DNA of 64,000 bases from Martinezella miluonensis (lineage in GTDB: Bacteria; Pseudomonadota; Alphaproteobacteria; Rhizobiales; Rhizobiaceae), in the NCBI RefSeq assembly GCF_900094545.1, contig NZ_FMAH01000024.1, forward strand, positions 1 through 64,000, in the 5' to 3' direction. The translations under genes were made by a program, and so were the position numbers. Below the pieces are notes generated by a model, which saw only the letters and a program-made list of their open reading frames with translations, did no database searches and had not been told where the DNA came from. Shown piece by piece: positions 34,681 to 44,221 of this stretch. How positions within the stretch are numbered: the first letter of the stretch is position 1; every line of letters begins with the position of its first letter.

Positions 34681-35569
34681 ATCCGAATTTCGGCTCGTCT
34701 ACGCCGCGAAACTCTGTTTCGATCGCGAGAAGGCTGCCTTCGAGCGGATGAGCACGAAGGTGTTCTGCCGTCATCGTGAAACGCGCCGAGGTGACGAAGA
34801 GCGTGGAAAGATCCGCACCGCCGAATGTGCAGCTGGTCGGCCATGAAACCGGCAGTTCGACGAGATCGAGTAGCGCGCCTTCGGCGCTGAAACGCGCGAC
34901 AGCGGAGCCACCGACCACTCGGCAGTTCCAAAGATGATCATCCGCATCGAGGCAGGAACCGTCCGGCAGCCCCCGTTCGAACCCGCTGACGATAGTGCGG
35001 CGGTCGGAGATAGTCTTTGCCTCTGGATCGTAGGCGAAGGAGTAGATTTCATTGGCAAGTGTATCGGCGAACAGGAAGCGGTCATTGCGGGTCCAGCCCA
35101 TGGTGTTGGTGATGCCGTATTCGTTCGGCGTAAGCTGTTTGACGGTGCCCGACGGATCGATGCGGTAGATCGCGCCCGCATTTGCCATCATCTCTTTCGG
35201 CGTGCCGTCCGCATTGAGATTATTCTGCATTGTGGAAACCCAGAAGGAGCCGTCAGGTGCCACGCGGCCCTCGTTCAGCCGATTGCCGGGCTTATCCGGT
35301 TCCGGCCTGGCGAAAGTCTCGAACCTCCCGCCGGGTCGCCAGAGGCAGACGTCGCGAGCCAGTCCGACGATAAAGCCGCCGTTCCGGCACATCCCGATCG
35401 ACGTCGGGAAATCTGGAGTTGACCACGTCTCATGCCGGCTCGTCTTCACTTCCAGCCGATGGATGCGTTTGCCGCCAATATCGACCCAGTAGAGCGCGTT
35501 CTCCTCGCTCGACCAGATGACGCTCTCGCCGACGACGTCTTGTGCTTCGAAGAAAATGCCGACCTGCAT
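34676..35569 (-). CDS. SMP-30/gluconolactonase family lactonase
   Basis: This 297-residue six-bladed beta-propeller protein belongs to the SMP-30/gluconolactonase/LRE family. Recurring motifs include LGESVIWSSEENALYWVDI-like text at the start (GESVIW), GRVAPDGSFWVSTM and DTLANEIYSFAYDPE. Metal ligands are expected in E, N and D residues of these loops. It hydrolyses aldonolactones in sugar-acid pathways. The ATG at 35569 follows GGGGAG, and an upstream frame to 35608 is less likely. It is divergent from the GntR gene at 35673. Confidence 0.88.
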   Translation of the reverse strand: MQVGIFFEAQDVVGESVIWSSEENALYWVDIGGKRIHRLEVKTSRHETWSTPDFPTSIGMCRNGGFIVGLARDVCLWRPGGRFETFARPEPDKPGNRLNEGRVAPDGSFWVSTMQNNLNADGTPKEMMANAGAIYRIDPSGTVKQLTPNEYGITNTMGWTRNDRFLFADTLANEIYSFAYDPEAKTISDRRTIVSGFERGLPDGSCLDADDHLWNCRVVGGSAVARFSAEGALLDLVELPVSWPTSCTFGGADLSTLFVTSARFTMTAEHLRAHPLEGSLLAIETEFRGVDEPKFGY

Positions 35570-35645
35570 GTGTCTCCCCAAGGGCTCCACGAAACTGAAG
35601 CTTGACAATAGGTAATCGGCAATCTAAATCAAGCTTAAATTATAC

Positions 35646-35654
35646 CTATCATAC
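35646..35654 (-). promoter_or_regulatory. GTATGATAG half-site between lactonase and GntR genes
   Basis: The minus strand reads GTATGATAG, one base different from the core shared by the promoters at 34660 and 37632. It lies 19 bases before the GntR start codon in the divergent lactonase/GntR region, consistent with autoregulation and control of the lactonase gene. Confidence 0.4.
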
Positions 35655-35672
35655 AGGTTGGGGAAGAGCTTG

Positions 35673-36407
35673 ATGGAACTCTCTTCTGATACGAGGGATG
35701 CCGGAGTGCAGCAGGGCGGGGCCGAAGGATTGCTCGGCAGCGTCATGACGTCGGTCAAAGCCTATATCCGCGACAATGGCCTGCAGGTTGGCGATGAATT
35801 GCCGAGCGAAGGTGCCTTTGCCGATCTGACGGGCACATCGCGGACGATCGTGCGCGAAGCCTATCGCTCGCTTGCTGCGTTGACGCTGATCGATATCGGC
35901 AACGGGCGGCGGGCGCGGGTGGCGGCGCCGAAGGCCGATGTGCTGGCGATGATCACCGACCATGCGGTTCACACGAACCAGGCGACGATCCAGCAGATCT
36001 TCGATGTGCGTCGAACGATCGAGAGGCGGACGGTTGCGCTTGCCGCATTGCGCCGGACTGACCGCGAGGCCGCGGAAATCTACGCGCTTGCTGAAGCAAT
36101 GCAGCGCGATTTCAATGATCCGCAGAAAGTCATGGAGCATGATATCGCCTTTCACGAGGCGATCGGTGTCGCTTCGAAGAACCCGATGTTTTCGCTGATT
36201 GTCGGCTCCTTCCATGTCGTGACACGCCACACCTGGCCGATCGGCTGGGCGAGCCGCGGCAGCAACGAGACGCGGCAGGAGAGTATCGACGGTCACTTCG
36301 CCATCGCCAAAGCAATCGCCAACGGCGATCCGGCCAAGGGCGAGGCGGCGATGGTCGAGCATTTCGATCTCACCGTGAAAGCCCTGTTGGCGGCGGGTGT
36401 CTATTGA
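35673..36407 (+). CDS. GntR-family regulator (FadR/FCD subfamily)
   Basis: This 244-residue regulator has an N-terminal winged helix (GDELPSEGAFADLTGTSRTIVREAYRSL, about residues 36-63) and a C-terminal FCD domain with metal-type histidines (DIAFHEAIG, TRHTWP, DGHFAI). The ATG at 35673 follows GGGGAAGAG. Its TGA overlaps the ATG of the enolase-superfamily gene by one base (TGATG). It probably senses an acid sugar and controls the divergent lactonase genes. Confidence 0.91.
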   Translation: MELSSDTRDAGVQQGGAEGLLGSVMTSVKAYIRDNGLQVGDELPSEGAFADLTGTSRTIVREAYRSLAALTLIDIGNGRRARVAAPKADVLAMITDHAVHTNQATIQQIFDVRRTIERRTVALAALRRTDREAAEIYALAEAMQRDFNDPQKVMEHDIAFHEAIGVASKNPMFSLIVGSFHVVTRHTWPIGWASRGSNETRQESIDGHFAIAKAIANGDPAKGEAAMVEHFDLTVKALLAAGVY

Positions 36408-37609
36408 TGAAGATCACCGCATTCGAAACCGTTCGCGTCAAGGAATTCCCGAATATCCTTTGGGTGAAAATCCATACCGACGAGGGCTTCGTCGGACTTG
36501 GCGAGACCTTCTTCATGGCCGAAACGGTGGAAGCCTATATCCATGAGGTCGTTGCGCCGAAGCTGCTTGGCCGGGATCCGCTTCAGATCGACAAGATTTC
36601 AAAGGATCTGACTGGTTACCTCGGCTTCCGCTCTACCGGCGTTGAAATGCGCGGCAATTCGGCTGTCGATATCGGTCTGTGGGATCTGTTCGGAAAGGTC
36701 ACGAACCTGCCGATCGCGCAATTGCTCGGCGGTTTCTCGCGCCGCGAAATCCGGACCTACAATACCTGCGCGGGCAACACCTATATGCGTGAGGCAAGCG
36801 GCCAGCAGACCGGCAATTACGGGCTCGGCGGTCCTCGTCGCGATTATGATGACCTGAATGGCTTTCTCGAACGGGCCGACGAACTGGCTGAAGATCTGCT
36901 CTCCGAAGGTATTTCGGCGATGAAGATCTGGCCGTTCGACATCGCGGCGGAGGCAAGCGGAGGCCAATATATTTCCGGGCCTGATCTAAGCAAAGTGCTC
37001 GAACCTTTCGAGAAGATCCGCAAGCGGGTCGGCGACAAGATGGACATCATGGTGGAGTTCCACTCGATGTGGCAGCTCACGCCGGCGATCCGGATCGCGC
37101 GTGCGCTCGAACCTTTCGGCACCTTCTGGCATGAAGACCCCATCAAGATGGATTCACTATCCAGTCTGAAACGCTATGCGGCCGCGAGCTCTGCACCTTT
37201 GTGTGCCTCCGAGACGCTAGCCACCCGCTGGGCTTTTCGCGATCTGCTGGAGACCGACAGCGCCGGCATCGTGATGCTCGATCTCTCCTGGTGCGGCGGC
37301 ATCTCCGAGGCAAAGAAGATCGCAACGATGGCCGAGGCCTGGCATCTGCCCGTAGCGCCGCATGATTGCACCGGACCGGTGGTTCTTTCTGCGTCAACGC
37401 ATCTGTCGCTCAACGCGCCGAACGCGCTCGTGCAGGAGAGCGTGCGCGCCTATTACCGCACCTGGTATGCCGATCTCACGACGCAGTTGCCGACGGTGAC
37501 CAACGGGATGATCACCGTTCCGCCAGGACCCGGTCATGGGGTCGAGCTGGCCGAAGATCTTGATAAAAAGTTCAATGTTTATCGGCGCATGGCGAAGGTC
37601 GGCGCTTAG
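36407..37609 (+). CDS. Mandelate racemase/aldonate dehydratase-like enzyme
   Basis: This 400-residue enolase-superfamily enzyme of the MR/MLE branch resembles galactonate-type dehydratases. Likely metal ligands are E217 (VEFHS), E243 (HEDP) and E269 (SETL). Candidate bases are K173 (MKIWPF), H219 and the D292/H319 dyad (LDLSW, APHD). It is translationally coupled to the GntR gene upstream. A second enolase-superfamily dehydratase lies 3 kb away in the same cluster, so two acid sugars or two steps may be involved. The exact substrate cannot be read from sequence. Confidence 0.86.
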   Translation: MKITAFETVRVKEFPNILWVKIHTDEGFVGLGETFFMAETVEAYIHEVVAPKLLGRDPLQIDKISKDLTGYLGFRSTGVEMRGNSAVDIGLWDLFGKVTNLPIAQLLGGFSRREIRTYNTCAGNTYMREASGQQTGNYGLGGPRRDYDDLNGFLERADELAEDLLSEGISAMKIWPFDIAAEASGGQYISGPDLSKVLEPFEKIRKRVGDKMDIMVEFHSMWQLTPAIRIARALEPFGTFWHEDPIKMDSLSSLKRYAAASSAPLCASETLATRWAFRDLLETDSAGIVMLDLSWCGGISEAKKIATMAEAWHLPVAPHDCTGPVVLSASTHLSLNAPNALVQESVRAYYRTWYADLTTQLPTVTNGMITVPPGPGHGVELAEDLDKKFNVYRRMAKVGA

Positions 37610-37624
37610 ATCCGGCAAAAATGC

Positions 37625-37650
37625 TTGACTTGTATGGTAGTAGGTTAGTA
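37625..37650 (+). promoter_or_regulatory. Promoter with GTATGGTAG motif (GntR/importer operon)
   Basis: TTGACT at 37625 is followed by GTATGGTAGTAGGTTAGTA at 37632-37650, the same motif as at the SDR promoter near 34660 (16 of 19 bases). It lies 43 bases before the next GntR gene. The shared site suggests joint control of importer and catabolic genes. Confidence 0.55.
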
Positions 37651-37692
37651 CACAATCCACATTAGACCGATATCGGGAGGGAGAGCAGCTGC

Positions 37693-38385
37693 ATGCCGAA
37701 CGCCAAACCTGCCAAAGTGGTTGCGATAGGCGAATCCGTAGGGCCGCAGGTCTATCGCATCCTGCGCGAGCGGATCATTCAGGCCGAGCTTCTGCCGGGA
37801 GAACGGCTGTCGGAATCCGATGCCGCAAAGTCTCTATCGGTCAGCCGCCAGCCGGTGCGTGAAGCTTTCATCAAGCTCTCGGAGGAGGGGCTGGTGCAGG
37901 TGCTGCCGCAGCGAGGCACCTTCGTCACCAAGATTTCCGTGGCTTCGGTCATGGACGTGCGTTTCGTGCGCGAGGCGATCGAGGCCGATATCGTCCGCCT
38001 GGTTGCCGAAGGCCATGCGCCGGAAACGATAGCGGAGCTGCGTCGGCAGTTGGCCGAGCAGAGGAAGGTCCCGCATGATGATCGCGCCGCCTTTCTGAGG
38101 CTCGACGAACTCTTCCATCACACGCTCGCCGCCGCCGCCGGCAAGGCCTATGCCTGGAGCGTGATCGAAAGCGTCAAGGCACAGATGGACCGCGTACGCT
38201 TTCTCTCCGTCGACGACCTGCATATCGGTCGATTGATCGAACAGCATGAAAGAATAGTCGACGGTATTGCTGCCGGCGACAAGGCCGCCGCGGAGGAGGC
38301 GATCCGGCTGCATCTGAGAGAGATACTGACGTCCTTGCCCGAAATCGCCCGCTCGCGCGCGGAGCTGTTCGACGACACGGAGTGA
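37693..38385 (+). CDS. GntR-family regulator (FCD subfamily)
   Basis: This 230-residue regulator has an N-terminal winged helix (GERLSESDAAKSLSVSRQPVREAFIKLSEEGLV, about residues 36-68) and a helical FCD domain with LDELFHHTLA. It precedes and is co-directional with the ribose-type importer genes and probably regulates them through the motif at 37632. It is distinct in sequence from the GntR at 35673. Confidence 0.92.
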   Translation: MPNAKPAKVVAIGESVGPQVYRILRERIIQAELLPGERLSESDAAKSLSVSRQPVREAFIKLSEEGLVQVLPQRGTFVTKISVASVMDVRFVREAIEADIVRLVAEGHAPETIAELRRQLAEQRKVPHDDRAAFLRLDELFHHTLAAAAGKAYAWSVIESVKAQMDRVRFLSVDDLHIGRLIEQHERIVDGIAAGDKAAAEEAIRLHLREILTSLPEIARSRAELFDDTE

Positions 38386-38422
38386 TCGCAGCACAAATTA
38401 CTGCAAAACAAGGGAGGAAAGC

Positions 38423-39397
38423 ATGCTTAAGAAAATGATCGCCGGCACGGCGCTCGGCCTGTCTTTGATGGCATCCGGTGCTTCTGCGGCAGGACTGAAC
38501 GTCACATTCATCAGCCACTCTTCGGCCTCCAATACATTCTGGCAGTCGGTCAAGAAGGGCTTTGACGATGCTTGCACGCGCGTCGGTGCCAACTGCCAGC
38601 TTGTGCTGACGCAAACTGAAGGGTCGGTCGAACAGGCGGTCGCCAACCTGCAGGCGGCAATCGCCACCAAGCCGGACGCGATTTTCGTCGCCATCGTCGA
38701 TGACAAGGCTTACGACGCCGCGATCAAGGAAGCCATCGATGCCGGCATTCTCGTGCTTGCCGTCAATGTCGACGACAGTCAGGGCGCGAAGGGCAACGCG
38801 CGCAAGGCCTTCATCGGCCAGGGTTTCGTTGCGGCCGGCTACTCGCTTGCCAAAGCCCAATCGCTGAATTTCCCGAAGGACGGCCCGCTCAATCTGCTAG
38901 TAGGCGTCAACGCTCCCGGCCAGACATGGTCCGAACAGCGCGCTGCCGGCGTCACCAAATTCCTCGAGGAATACAAGGCCGAGCACAAGGATCGCGAGAT
39001 CAACATCTCGCGCATCGACTCTGCTACTGACCTCGCCATCACCGCCGATCGCATTGGCGCCTATCTTAATGCCAATCCCAATACGACGGCTTATTTCGAC
39101 ACTGGCTATTGGGATGCAGGTGTCGCCAAGGTACTGAAGGATCGCAGCATCAAGCCGGGCAAAGTGCTTCTCGGCGGTTTCGATCTCGTGCCGGAAGTCC
39201 TGCAGCAGATGACGGCAGGTTATGTGCAGGTGCAGGTCGACCAGCAGCCCTATATGCAAGGCTTCATGCCGGTCATGCAGGCCTATCTATGGAAGACTGC
39301 CGGCTTGACCCCTTCGGATATCGACACCGGACAGGGCATCGTCACGCCCAAGGATGTTCCGATAATCATGGAAATGTCCAAGCGCGGCTTGCGTTAA
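38423..39397 (+). CDS. Ribose-type (CUT2) sugar-binding protein
   Basis: This 324-residue periplasmic protein of the RbsB/type 1 periplasmic-binding family has a Sec signal peptide ending at SGASA (about residue 22). The mature start LNVTFISHSSASNTFWQSV is typical. It follows a GGGAGG site, with its permease and ATPase encoded next. In this cluster the ligand is probably an aldose or sugar acid handled by the dehydratases. Confidence 0.91.
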   Translation: MLKKMIAGTALGLSLMASGASAAGLNVTFISHSSASNTFWQSVKKGFDDACTRVGANCQLVLTQTEGSVEQAVANLQAAIATKPDAIFVAIVDDKAYDAAIKEAIDAGILVLAVNVDDSQGAKGNARKAFIGQGFVAAGYSLAKAQSLNFPKDGPLNLLVGVNAPGQTWSEQRAAGVTKFLEEYKAEHKDREINISRIDSATDLAITADRIGAYLNANPNTTAYFDTGYWDAGVAKVLKDRSIKPGKVLLGGFDLVPEVLQQMTAGYVQVQVDQQPYMQGFMPVMQAYLWKTAGLTPSDIDTGQGIVTPKDVPIIMEMSKRGLR

Positions 39398-39463
39398 CCG
39401 AACCGTCCAATGACCACCGGCGTCTTGCTCTGTGGAGTAGGGCGCCGCACCATCGCGAGCGAT

Positions 39464-40453
39464 ATGCTGATGAAGCGGTTTCTAAAAGTCTATCTCGACA
39501 AGCCGGAGTTGGCGGGGCTTGCTCTGCTGATTATCCTGATCGTCCTGTTCCAGATCAAGTCAAACGGCGTGCTGCTGTCGTTTGAGAATATACGTGGCAT
39601 CATGGGGCTGCTGCCGGAGATGGCGCTCGTTGCCATCGGCGTTACGATATTGATGATATGCGGCGAGTTCGATCTTTCCGTCGGTTCTGTTTTTGCATTG
39701 ATGCCTATGTCCATGGCAGTCATGTTGAACGACGGCATTCCATTCAGCCTCTCTTTGCTGTTAGGGCTGTTGATCTGCGCATTCATCGGCCTCATCAACG
39801 GCTATATCACGCTGCAGTTCTCGATCCCGAGCTTCATTACCACGCTCGGCATGCTGTTTATTGCCCGTTCCCTCACGATCGTTATTTCTGGCGGTTTTCC
39901 GCCGCTTCTGCCAGATGATCTGCCGACCTGGCTCTTCACCGACTATATCTGGCAGGGGGCGATCCTGCGCGTGTCCTTCCTATGGTTTGCGCTGATAGCA
40001 ATTCTCACCGCCGCCTTCCTGTCTCTGACGAACTTCGGCAACTGGATCCGGGCGGTGGGCGGCTTTAATGAAGCGGCGGCATCGATGGGCATCCCTGTCC
40101 GGCGTGTGAAGATCGTCTGCTTCATGCTTTGCTCTATGCTGGCGGGCTTTGCGGGCCTGCTGCAAGTACTGCGCCTTGGCTCGCCGCTGCCCTCGATCGG
40201 GGAGGGGTTGGAGCTGCAGGCGGTGGCAGCTGCCGTTATCGGCGGGACGGCCCTGGCAGGCGGTATCGGCACCGTGTTCGGCGCGATCATCGGCACGTTG
40301 CTCATCCGCACTATCGACAACGGCCTGGTGCTCTCGCGTGTCGATGCCAACTGGTTCAAATTCGCGATTGGCATGCTCACCATGTTTGCCGTCATCGCCA
40401 ATGCCTGGATGGGCAAGATATCCCGCAAGATCAAGGTGGAGGCACATAAATGA
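39464..40453 (+). CDS. Ribose-type (CUT2) sugar permease
   Basis: This inner-membrane permease of about 329 residues belongs to the RbsC family, with conserved GEFDLSVGSVFAL and GLINGYITLQFSIPSFITTLG. The start is uncertain. ATG codons at 39464 and 39470 fit the family N-terminus, while one at 39410 lacks a ribosome-binding site and adds a polar extension. Its stop overlaps the ATPase start (ATGA). Confidence 0.9.
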   Translation: MLMKRFLKVYLDKPELAGLALLIILIVLFQIKSNGVLLSFENIRGIMGLLPEMALVAIGVTILMICGEFDLSVGSVFALMPMSMAVMLNDGIPFSLSLLLGLLICAFIGLINGYITLQFSIPSFITTLGMLFIARSLTIVISGGFPPLLPDDLPTWLFTDYIWQGAILRVSFLWFALIAILTAAFLSLTNFGNWIRAVGGFNEAAASMGIPVRRVKIVCFMLCSMLAGFAGLLQVLRLGSPLPSIGEGLELQAVAAAVIGGTALAGGIGTVFGAIIGTLLIRTIDNGLVLSRVDANWFKFAIGMLTMFAVIANAWMGKISRKIKVEAHK

Positions 40454-41181
40454 CACTGCCGATCATCGAATGCCGCAACTTGCAGAAGTGGTATAGCGGC
40501 GTGCATGCGCTGAAAAACGTTTCGCTGACCATCAAGCGCGGCGAATCCGTCGGCCTGGTGGGCGATAATGGCGCGGGAAAATCGACGCTTATCAAAATCC
40601 TCTCGGGCGTCCATCACCAGGATGAGGGTCAGATCCTGATCGAGGGCAGGCAGGTCAATTTCCGCTCGCCAAAGGATGCCATGCATCATGGGCTGGAGAC
40701 GATTTATCAATACAATTCCATGGTCCCGACGATGTCGATCGCTCGCAACCTGTTCATCGGCCGCGAGCCGATGAAGTGGTGCATGGGTAATTTCGGCATC
40801 ATGGACCAGAAGCGCATGCGAGACGAAAGCATCAAGGCGATCGCCGATGTCGATCTGCATCTGCGCTCGCCGGATGCGCTCGTGGGCGAGCTTTCGGGCG
40901 GTCAGCGGCAGGGCGTGGCAATAGCGCGAGCGATGCATTTCAAATCGAAGGTGCTGATCCTCGACGAGCCAACCAACCATCTCTCGGTCAAAGAGACGAA
41001 CAAGGTCATCGGTTTTGTCCGCGGCCTGAAAGCGCAGGGTCTAACCGGCATCTTCATCTCCCACAACATGCAGCACGTCTTCCAATCCTGCGATCGGATC
41101 GTGGCGATGGCGCGCGGGGAGGTCGTTTTCGATCGGCCGACTGCGGAAACCTCGATCGACGAAGTCCACGATCTATTATGA
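40450..41181 (+). CDS. Single-domain CUT2 sugar ATPase
   Basis: This 243-residue ATPase has Walker A GDNGAGKST near residue 38, signature LSGGQRQGV, Walker B VLILDEPTN and a switch histidine in FISHNM. Most CUT2 importers use a fused double-ABC protein of about 500 residues. This one has only one domain, like FrcA of the rhizobial fructose importer, and must work as a homodimer. It overlaps the permease gene by four bases. Confidence 0.92.
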   Translation: MTLPIIECRNLQKWYSGVHALKNVSLTIKRGESVGLVGDNGAGKSTLIKILSGVHHQDEGQILIEGRQVNFRSPKDAMHHGLETIYQYNSMVPTMSIARNLFIGREPMKWCMGNFGIMDQKRMRDESIKAIADVDLHLRSPDALVGELSGGQRQGVAIARAMHFKSKVLILDEPTNHLSVKETNKVIGFVRGLKAQGLTGIFISHNMQHVFQSCDRIVAMARGEVVFDRPTAETSIDEVHDLL

Positions 41182-41188
41182 GGCTGAG

Positions 41189-41944
41189 ATGCTGACGCTA
41201 TCGGGTAAGACAGTTCTGCTGACCGGTGCACTCGGGACATTGGGGCGCGCTCAGGCCAGCCGGTTGGCGGGTGCCGGCGCACGGATACTCATGCTTGACC
41301 GCGCTGACGCCGATGCCGGCGAGCCCCTTGCTTCCAGGATTGCAGCGGAGAGCCACGGCGAGGTTCTCTATATCAAGCAGGATCTGGGTAATCTCTCGGC
41401 GAGCGAGAAGAACGTGGTAGGGCTTTCCGACGCGCATGGAGGTATCGATATCCTGATCAACAACGCTGCGCTGATCATCAACAAACCCTTCGAAGAGTTT
41501 TCGCTGGACGAGTACGAGGAGCAGTTGCGGGTCAATTCTTCGGCAGCCTTTGCGCTCACACGCGCCGTTACACCTAAAATGAAGGAAAAGCGCTACGGCA
41601 AGATCGTCAATTTCTGCTCGCTGACGCTCAACGGCCGTTGGGATGGCTATGTACCCTATGTCGCGTCGAAGGGCGCGATATATGGCCTGACGAAGTCGCT
41701 TGCGCGGGAACTGGGACCGCATGGCGTTCGTGTCAATTGCGTCTCGCCCGGCGCCGTGGTGTCAGAGGCGGAGGAACGGGTCTTCGGCGATCGGCTGCAG
41801 CAATATAACGACTGGATTCTTCAAAATCAGTCGATCAAATCACGTATCCAGCCCGCTGACATCGCCGAGCTGGTGCTGTTTCTCGTGTCTCCCGCGTCAG
41901 ACATGGTTTCCGGTCAGAACATCGGGATCGACGGCGGCTGGTGA
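41189..41944 (+). CDS. Short-chain dehydrogenase/reductase
   Basis: This 251-residue SDR has cofactor motif TGALGTLG near residue 12, NNAA near residue 91 and the active site in FCSLT...YVASK. It follows the ATPase by seven bases, so it belongs to the importer operon. It probably oxidises the imported sugar at C1 or another hydroxyl. It is convergent with kup, and the 137-base gap holds nothing I recognise. Confidence 0.87.
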   Translation: MLTLSGKTVLLTGALGTLGRAQASRLAGAGARILMLDRADADAGEPLASRIAAESHGEVLYIKQDLGNLSASEKNVVGLSDAHGGIDILINNAALIINKPFEEFSLDEYEEQLRVNSSAAFALTRAVTPKMKEKRYGKIVNFCSLTLNGRWDGYVPYVASKGAIYGLTKSLARELGPHGVRVNCVSPGAVVSEAEERVFGDRLQQYNDWILQNQSIKSRIQPADIAELVLFLVSPASDMVSGQNIGIDGGW

Positions 41945-42081
41945 CGTCCATCGATGTGGTCGTTGTACGCGCTTCCATGGACGGTATCGTTGCCGCCCAA
42001 GGCGTTGACGGTCCACCCTACCTGCGTTGCTGGCCAGCGAGCGAGCGGGGTGGAGGTCTCATTGCGCAAGTCTATGGGTCG

Positions 42082-43992
42082 CTATATCTCGATTTCCGTT
42101 CCGAACTCGATCGCTTGCCTTGCCGGTACTTTGAACCAGACGGCGCTTCGCTCCGAATTGTGCTGTACGAATGCGAATAGGATTTCGCGCCAATAAGCCA
42201 TCGTGTGCGGATGTCCAGACGGAATGATCGTCTCTCGCCCGATAATATAAGAGATCGTTTCCGGATCGAAACCATCCAAACTTCTATCGAAAACGGCTGC
42301 GCGAATTGCCTTCGGGACATCCGGCTGTTCCGTAAAACCGTAGCTTATGACGACGCGGCTTACGCCGAAGCCGAGATCGGACACCTGCGTCCGCGTCTCG
42401 TCTGTCACTCTAGGCTGTTCGCTCGATTCCACGGTCACGAGAAGAATGCGCTCATGGAGGGCGTGGTTATGCCGCAGGAAATTTGCCATGGCCAGCGGCA
42501 TGCCGGTCTTTGCGGACGTGAGGAAGGTCGCGACTCCCGGCAAACGGATGAGTTTCGGATTTGCGATCTTAAGGCGCATCTCCTCTTCGGGGTGTCGCAG
42601 CCCCATTCGCATTTTTTCCACGATCTGTTCGCCCCGCCGCCAAGTGAGCATGATGAAGGCGATAAGGGCAGCGAGCAGGAGCGGGAACCAGCCGCCTTCG
42701 AACAATTTCATGCTGTTCGCGGAGAAAAAGACGGCGTCGATAATGAAGAAAGTGCCGTTTACGGCGATGACAGCGAACAGATTGTAACCCCATTGCCGCG
42801 CGATCAGGGCCGCCAAAATGGTCGTAATGATCATAAGTGCGGAAACCGCAATGCCGTAGGCCCCGGCAAGCGCATCCGACGAACGAAACACGAGCACCGC
42901 GGCGATCGTACCGATTGCCAGGAGTGTATTGACGAAGGGAATGTAAATCTGTCCGATTTCGTGCGCAGCCGTATATTTCACATGCATGCGCGGCAAGAAG
43001 CCAAGCTGAATGGACTGCTGAGTGAGAGAGAACGCACCTGAGATGATCGCTTGGCTGGCGATGACAGTCGCGGCAGTCGCAAAGAACACCATCGGATAGT
43101 GCGCCCAATCCGGTGAAAGCTGGAAGAACGGATTGTCAATCGCATTCGGATCGGCGAGCAGATGACCGCCCTGGCCAAAATAGTTGAGCGCCAGGGCTGG
43201 AAGAACGACAGCGAACCACGCAGTACGGATCGGCCCACGTCCGAAATGCCCCATATCCGCATACATCGCTTCGCCGCCAGTTACGGCGAGAAATGCGGCG
43301 CCAAGAATCGCAAACCTGCCGCCCCAACTCACCTGCATCATGAACTCCAAGGCATTGAACGGGTTTGCCGCAGCGAGGATCGAGGGGCCTTCCAGCAGGC
43401 CCTTGAGGCCGAGCAACCCAATGACGATGAACCAGAGGAGCATAATCGGGCCGAAGATACGGCCGATAGAGGAGGTTCCGTATCGCTGGACGGCAAACAA
43501 GCCGACGAGGACGATAATGGTAATCGGAACGACATAGGCGTTAAGCGAGGGTGCATCGACCTTCAGGCCTTCGACCGCCGAAAGGACCGATACTGCAGGT
43601 GTGATCGTCCCGTCACCGTAGAGGAGTGCTGCACCCACGAGCCCCACGACCAGCAGGGCCGCCCGTGGTGAGCGGGCGGGAGCTTCGCGGGCGTGCAGAA
43701 GAGCCAGCATCGCTACAATTCCGCCTTCACCGCGGTTGTCGGCGCGGAGGATGAGCACGGCGTATTTCAGCGAGACGATGAAGATCAAGGCCCATAAGAT
43801 CAGGGACACGGCTCCGATCACTGCCTGAGCGTCCGCCGGCGCGCCGTTCGTGGCGGCCTTGACCGCCTCTTTCAGAGCATAGAGAGGACTTGTGCCGATG
43901 TCGCCGTAGACGATACCCAGCGCAGCAAGGGGCATCGCAAGGGATTTGCCGGGCTGGTGTTTCAGCGATTTGATATCTGTCGTCGCAGCCAT
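42082..43992 (-). CDS. kup: Potassium uptake protein Kup
   Basis: This 636-residue protein belongs to the KUP/HAK/KT family. The signature ALGIVYGDIGTSPLYALKEA is at residues 25-44, followed by about twelve membrane spans and a C-terminal hydrophilic domain of about 150 residues. It imports K+ with H+ at low external potassium. The ATG at 43992 follows AAGGGGGA, and a TTG one codon upstream is also in frame. It stands alone between unrelated catabolic clusters. Confidence 0.96.
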   Translation of the reverse strand: MAATTDIKSLKHQPGKSLAMPLAALGIVYGDIGTSPLYALKEAVKAATNGAPADAQAVIGAVSLILWALIFIVSLKYAVLILRADNRGEGGIVAMLALLHAREAPARSPRAALLVVGLVGAALLYGDGTITPAVSVLSAVEGLKVDAPSLNAYVVPITIIVLVGLFAVQRYGTSSIGRIFGPIMLLWFIVIGLLGLKGLLEGPSILAAANPFNALEFMMQVSWGGRFAILGAAFLAVTGGEAMYADMGHFGRGPIRTAWFAVVLPALALNYFGQGGHLLADPNAIDNPFFQLSPDWAHYPMVFFATAATVIASQAIISGAFSLTQQSIQLGFLPRMHVKYTAAHEIGQIYIPFVNTLLAIGTIAAVLVFRSSDALAGAYGIAVSALMIITTILAALIARQWGYNLFAVIAVNGTFFIIDAVFFSANSMKLFEGGWFPLLLAALIAFIMLTWRRGEQIVEKMRMGLRHPEEEMRLKIANPKLIRLPGVATFLTSAKTGMPLAMANFLRHNHALHERILLVTVESSEQPRVTDETRTQVSDLGFGVSRVVISYGFTEQPDVPKAIRAAVFDRSLDGFDPETISYIIGRETIIPSGHPHTMAYWREILFAFVQHNSERSAVWFKVPARQAIEFGTEIEI

Positions 43993-44221
43993 CAATCCCC
44001 CTTAGTTATTTATGCTGAGACTATAGTCGCGAACATGGTTTGGGAAGGGCTGATGCTGCGTTACTGAACATCGTTCTGCTTGTTGATGCTTGGCGAGCTG
44101 AATAACCCGTTCATTGATCTGACGCATTGCGTCACACTTGAACTCTTTGATGAAAATCGAGGGACTATTCAAAATGGGTCGAAAAAGTCTGGCCAAAACC
44201 GGTTGAGTTTAAAGGGTTCAA

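Noticed and set aside
41941..42180. Small plus-strand frame of 79 residues after the SDR
   Set aside because: It overlaps the 3' end of kup on the opposite strand by about 100 bases and shows no recognisable family or ribosome-binding site.
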